Positions 60,559 to 64,000 of a stretch of 64,000 nucleotides of DNA are shown piece after piece (within the stretch, counting starts at the first letter, position 1; every line of letters begins with the position of its first letter). Both the position numbers and the translations under genes were made by a program. Source of the stretch: Chloroflexota bacterium (GTDB taxonomy: Bacteria; Chloroflexota; Dehalococcoidia; FW602-bin16); assembly GCA_004297765.1 (NCBI GenBank), contig SCTZ01000200.1, positions 1 to 64,000 of the forward strand, written 5' to 3'. A model generated the notes under the pieces. The model saw only the letters and a program-made list of their open reading frames with translations. It did no database searches and was not told the origin of the DNA.

Positions 60559-61953
60559 TTGATCGACCAATTGCATGAGGCCTGCGGTATCTTTGGCATT
60601 TACGCGCCCGGAGTAGACGTGGCGCGCACTACCTTCTTTGGGCTGTTCGCCCTGCAACATCGCGGGCAAGAGAGCGCGGGCATCGCCGTGGCGGGGGACG
60701 GAGTGCGCGTGCACAAGGGCATGGGACTGGTGTCCCAAGTTTTCACAGAAGACTCGCTGGCCGGACTACGTGGGATCAGCGCGATTGGACACAACCGCTA
60801 TTCCACGACAGGCTCCTCACGCTACGCCAACGCCCAACCGATCCTGACAGAAAGCCACCTGGGCCGCTTCGCCCTGGCCCACAATGGCAATATCTTCAAC
60901 GCCGGCTACCTGCGCAACCGGCTTTCGGGCAACGGCTGCGAGTTCAGCTCCACTAGCGATTCAGAGGTCATCGCTCTGCTGATCGCGGCCTCCTACGGCC
61001 ACGATTGGGTGAGCAAGATCCAGCATACTATGCCGCAACTGGCCGGGGCGTACAGCCTGGTTCTCTTAACCGATCGAGAGTTGATCGGTGTGCGCGACCC
61101 GTTAGGCGTGCGCCCCCTGTGCATTGGCCGTCACGAGGCCGGTTGGGTGCTGGCTTCGGAGAGCTGCGCCCTGGATACTATCGGCGCGCATCTGGTGCGC
61201 GAGGTGGAGCCCGGCGAGATCGTTATCATCGACGAGAATGGTCTGCACAGCGTCCTTGGTCAACAAAGCGAGCGTAAGGCTCTCTGTATCTTCGAGTACA
61301 TTTACTTCGCACGACCGGACAGCCAGATCAACGGACGTCTGCTCTACGAGACGCGAGAAGCCATGGGTGCGGCGCTGGCTAGAGAGTACCCGGTGCCTGC
61401 GGATATCGTGATGGATATTCCCGACTCGGCCACCGCGGCCGGGATTGGCTATGCCCGGCAATCGGGCGTGCCGTTCAGCACCGGTCTGATCAAGAACCGC
61501 TACATCGGTCGCACCTTCATCCAGCCGGACCAGCGTATCCGAAAGATGGGGGTCGAGCTAAAGTTCAATCCGTTGCCGGGCGTCCTATCGGGCAAGCGCG
61601 TCGTGGTGGTAGACGATAGCATCGTGCGCGGCACGACGACCTTGCCGGTGATCAACCTGCTGCGCAAGGCTGGGGTCAAAGAGGTTCACCTGCGCATCTG
61701 CGCTCCTCCGATCACGCATCCCTGCTATTTCGGCGTGGATATGGCCACGCGGGCCGAGCTTATCGCCGCGCGCCACAGCGTCGAGGAGATCGCTCGGCAC
61801 GTGGGTGCCGACAGCCTGGGCTACCTCAGCCTGGAGGGCCTAATACAAAGCGTCTCCTTGCCCCAGGAGGTGTTCTGTCTGGCCTGCTTCACGGGGCAGT
61901 ATCCGATTCCGGTCCAGCTAGAGATGGACAAGTTGGCCTTTGAGCATGTGTAG
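60559..61953 (+). CDS. purF: Amidophosphoribosyltransferase
   Basis: PurF makes phosphoribosylamine from PRPP and glutamine, the first committed step of purine synthesis. The catalytic Cys follows a short propeptide (MIDQLHEA then CGIFGIYAP), as in the processed, Bacillus-type enzyme. The glutaminase domain has LQHRGQESAGIAV and GHNRYSTTG; the transferase domain has the PRPP loop VVVVDDSIVRGTT, and ICAPPITHPCYFGVDM. Cys in the last ~20 residues (VFCLACFTGQYP) fit the Fe-S-containing type. The TTG start is supported by GAGGTG upstream and by the exact propeptide length. It leads purN and purH. Confidence 0.96.
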   Translation: MIDQLHEACGIFGIYAPGVDVARTTFFGLFALQHRGQESAGIAVAGDGVRVHKGMGLVSQVFTEDSLAGLRGISAIGHNRYSTTGSSRYANAQPILTESHLGRFALAHNGNIFNAGYLRNRLSGNGCEFSSTSDSEVIALLIAASYGHDWVSKIQHTMPQLAGAYSLVLLTDRELIGVRDPLGVRPLCIGRHEAGWVLASESCALDTIGAHLVREVEPGEIVIIDENGLHSVLGQQSERKALCIFEYIYFARPDSQINGRLLYETREAMGAALAREYPVPADIVMDIPDSATAAGIGYARQSGVPFSTGLIKNRYIGRTFIQPDQRIRKMGVELKFNPLPGVLSGKRVVVVDDSIVRGTTTLPVINLLRKAGVKEVHLRICAPPITHPCYFGVDMATRAELIAARHSVEEIARHVGADSLGYLSLEGLIQSVSLPQEVFCLACFTGQYPIPVQLEMDKLAFEHV

Positions 61954-61956
61954 AGG

Positions 61957-62595
61957 ATGGACGTTGTGACCGTCGAACAGTTCCCCATCGGCGTCCTGAT
62001 CTCCGGACGCGGCTCGAACCTGCAGGCGATCCTTGACGCGACGGAACGGGGCGAGGTAGCCGCGCGCGTGGTGGCGGTCATCAGCAATCGCGAGGACGCT
62101 TTCGGCCTGGAGCGTGCGCGTTGCCGCGGCATCCCGGCGGTAACTTTCCCGCGACGCGACTATGCCACACGCCAGGAGCAGCAGGCCGCCATGGCCGCCG
62201 AGCTACAGCGCCGTGGGGTACGGCTCGTGGTTCTGGCAGGATTCGATCAGGTCGTTGGAACCGCTCTCCTGCGGTCGTTCCCCAACGCCATCATCAACGT
62301 CCATCCTTCCCTTCTGCCAGCCTTCGGGGGTGGGCTGCATGCGCAGCGTGAGGCGCTGGATCACGGCGTGAAAGTCAGCGGCTGCACCGTGCATTTCGTC
62401 AGCCAGGACGTCGACGCTGGACCCATCATTCTGCAGGCGGCCGTGGAGGTTCGCGACGACGATACGGAGGAGAGCCTCTCCAACCGCATCCTCGCCCGGG
62501 AGCATCGGCTGTTGCCCAGGGCCGTCGACCTGATCGCGCGGAACCGAGTGCGCGTGGAGGGTCGGCGCGTCTTGATTGCACCCAACCAAGACTGA
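61957..62595 (+). CDS. purN: Phosphoribosylglycinamide formyltransferase
   Basis: PurN formylates GAR using 10-formyl-tetrahydrofolate. The 212-residue protein has GVLISGRGSNLQAILDAT, VISNREDAFGLERA, LVVLAGFDQVVG, the catalytic Asn/His in AIINVHPSLLPAFGG, and GCTVHFVSQDVDAGPIILQAAV with the catalytic Asp. The family usually has AGF-M(R) at LAGFDQVV; the substitution is small. It lies 3 bases after purF. Confidence 0.95.
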   Translation: MDVVTVEQFPIGVLISGRGSNLQAILDATERGEVAARVVAVISNREDAFGLERARCRGIPAVTFPRRDYATRQEQQAAMAAELQRRGVRLVVLAGFDQVVGTALLRSFPNAIINVHPSLLPAFGGGLHAQREALDHGVKVSGCTVHFVSQDVDAGPIILQAAVEVRDDDTEESLSNRILAREHRLLPRAVDLIARNRVRVEGRRVLIAPNQD

Positions 62596-62663
62596 AAGAA
62601 CATAATGTATAATAGCCGTCGATATGACAGCACAAGGCTTGACACGCGACCATGGAGGTTTGA

Positions 62664-64000
62664 ATGCGAGCCATCATCAGCGTATCCGACAAGACGGGTC
62701 TCATCGACCTGGCCAGCGGACTGGCCAATGAGGGATGGGAGATATTCTCCACGGGCGGCACGAAGAAGGCCCTGGTCGACGCCGGGGTAGCCGTCCACAG
62801 CGTCAGCGACGTGACCGGGTTTCCCGAGATCCTCGAGGGGCGCGTGAAGACGCTACATCCCCACATTCACGGGGGCATCCTGGCCAAAAAGGACGATGCC
62901 GAACATGTCCGCCAACTGGCGGAGCACGGCATCGAAGCCATCGATCTGGTGGTAGTCAACCTTTATCCCTTCGCTCAGACCGTAGCCAGGCCCGACGCGA
63001 CCCTGAGCGACGCGCTGGAGAACATCGACATCGGCGGACCAACCATGATTCGGGCGGCCGCCAAGAACTTCCCCTCGGTCCTGATCGTGGTCGATCCGGC
63101 CGACTACCCCGAGGTTCTGCGCCGCATCACAGAGGGCAGCGTGGATCTCGAGATGCGCAAGATACTGGCGCAGAAGGCGTTTCAGCACACGGCGACCTAC
63201 GATACTGCCATCGCTCACTACCTGCGGCCCGCGCAGCAGTTGTTCCCGCCTGAGCTAACCTTAGCCATGTCCAAAGTGACGGACCTGCGCTACGGTGAGA
63301 ACCCGCATCAGTCCGCTGCGTTTTACCGTGAGAAGGGACGACCGGTCACAGGATTGAGCGTGGCCGCCGCGACCCAACTGCACGGCAAGGAACTGTCGTA
63401 CAATAACATTCTGGATCTGGACGCCGCCATCGGCATCGTGAACGACTTCGGCGCACCCACGGTGGTTGTGGTCAAGCACCACAACCCCTGCGGACTGGCC
63501 AGCAACGCCGACCTGACCGAAGCGTACCGACGCGCACTGGCCGGCGATCCCATCTCAGCTTTCGGCGGCATCGTGGGATTCAACCGCGTAGTCGATGCTG
63601 TGACGGCCGAAGAGATCGCCCGCACCCACTACGACGTGCTGATCGCGCCGGGTTACGAAGAGGCCGCTCTGGAGCGGCTGAAGCGCAAGCGCGACATGCG
63701 CATTCTGGCCGTGGGCGATGGCGTGACCGTGCAAGAGCCGAACGAGTCCACACCGCGGCTGGAGGTCCGTCAGGTCTCCGGTGGGTACCTCATCCAAACC
63801 CGCGACGAGATCTCGGACGACGACATTCAACTCCAGCCCGTGACCGCGCGGCGGCCCACGCTCGAGGAGATCACCGACCTGATCTTCGCCTGGCGGTCTG
63901 TGAAGCACGTGAAATCCAACGCCATCGTGCTGGTCAAAGAGGGCGCCCTGGTCGGCGTAGGAGCCGGTCAGCCCAACCGTGCGCTGAGCGTCGAGATCGC
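62664..64000 (+). CDS. purH: Bifunctional AICAR formyltransferase/IMP cyclohydrolase, 3'-truncated by window
   Basis: PurH performs the last two steps of IMP synthesis. This gene is absent from the ORF track because it has no stop in the window. It starts ATGCGAGCC with GGAGG five bases upstream. The IMP cyclohydrolase/MGS-like domain shows IISVSDKTGLIDLASGLA, STGGTKKALVDAGV, GRVKTLHPHIHGGIL and IDLVVVNLYPF; the formyltransferase domain has DLRYGENPHQSAAFYR, ELSYNNILDLDAA, VVVKHHNPCGLA (catalytic Lys-His) and FGGIVGFNR. The frame stays open to the last base at AGQPNRALSVEI, so roughly 70-80 residues remain outside. Confidence 0.96.
   Translation, partial: MRAIISVSDKTGLIDLASGLANEGWEIFSTGGTKKALVDAGVAVHSVSDVTGFPEILEGRVKTLHPHIHGGILAKKDDAEHVRQLAEHGIEAIDLVVVNLYPFAQTVARPDATLSDALENIDIGGPTMIRAAAKNFPSVLIVVDPADYPEVLRRITEGSVDLEMRKILAQKAFQHTATYDTAIAHYLRPAQQLFPPELTLAMSKVTDLRYGENPHQSAAFYREKGRPVTGLSVAAATQLHGKELSYNNILDLDAAIGIVNDFGAPTVVVVKHHNPCGLASNADLTEAYRRALAGDPISAFGGIVGFNRVVDAVTAEEIARTHYDVLIAPGYEEAALERLKRKRDMRILAVGDGVTVQEPNESTPRLEVRQVSGGYLIQTRDEISDDDIQLQPVTARRPTLEEITDLIFAWRSVKHVKSNAIVLVKEGALVGVGAGQPNRALSVEI

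Noticed and set aside
62735-63253. 172-codon ORF at the end of the window
   Set aside because: Shadow frame of purH, which the ORF track omits because it has no stop codon in the window.
1-64000. tRNA or rRNA genes
   Set aside because: No T-arm GTTCGAATC-like sequence within a cloverleaf and no rRNA signature was found by eye; a covariance scan could still reveal a divergent one.

Overview
This is a GC-rich bacterial chromosome window with densely packed genes. The gene content points to an uncultured member of the Chloroflexota (Anaerolineae-like). The clues are a fused mannose-1-phosphate guanylyltransferase/degenerate phosphomutase, DUF3501 and DUF2079 proteins, a GH18 protein with C-terminal ~60-residue wall repeats, TadE/TadG-like proteins with Thr/Pro-rich linkers, several large GT-C membrane proteins, and several families of palindromic dispersed repeats. 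The phylum is inferred from these families. No rRNA, tRNA or CRISPR array was seen.

Region 1 (0-24.5 kb) is mostly housekeeping. It holds the end of an unrecognised Cys-containing protein, a TIM-barrel sugar isomerase, a CorC/HlyC-type CBS protein, a GT4 glycosyltransferase, Hsp20 and a SigA-type sigma factor. It also holds a KGG-repeat stress protein, an encapsulated-ferritin-like protein with a probable encapsulin cargo-loading tail, and an enoyl-CoA hydratase. The NDP-sugar pyrophosphorylase/pseudo-mutase follows, then the minus-strand lysine/DAP operon dapB-asd-usp-dapA and the rpsO-pnp unit with a clear promoter and two intrinsic terminators. Two secreted glycoside-hydrolase-like proteins, DUF3501, an unknown protein, gamma-carbonic anhydrase and trmO complete the region.

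Region 2 (25.2-48.7 kb) is one long plus-strand surface-glycan locus. A strong sigma70-type promoter precedes a winged-helix regulator. The pseudaminic-acid-type nonulosonate pathway follows: pseB, pseC, an SpsF-like cytidylyltransferase, pseG, pseI, and a PseH-like acetyltransferase fused to a second acetyltransferase. Interspersed are methyltransferases, a Gfo/Idh oxidoreductase, a class III aminotransferase and a PIG-L deacetylase. Export and assembly genes come next: two KpsS/KpsC-like proteins, GT4 and GT2 enzymes, a Wzx flippase, a polyprenol-phosphate mannose synthase and a giant YfhO-flippase fusion. Many of these genes overlap by 4 bases, which suggests transcription as long operons.

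Region 3 (48.9-60 kb) encodes two TadE-like pseudopilins and two paralogous TadG-like proteins with Thr/Pro-rich stalks and a shared C-terminal module. Three large membrane proteins follow: two GT-C glycosyltransferases sharing a C-terminal beta-rich domain, and a DUF2079 protein. A plausible inference is that a lipid-linked sugar made by the Dpm1-like enzyme is used by the GT-C enzymes to decorate the Thr-rich stalks.

Region 4 (60-64 kb) starts with an orphan promoter-terminator unit predicting a ~150-nt RNA with no ORF. The purine genes purF, purN and a purH that runs off the window follow.

The most unusual features are: two copies of a hairpin element with conserved arms and different cores, each directly after a stop codon; a 30-bp-arm palindrome inside the coding region of a TadG-like gene; the candidate small RNA; the ferritin-like protein with a cargo-tail motif; and several rare gene fusions.
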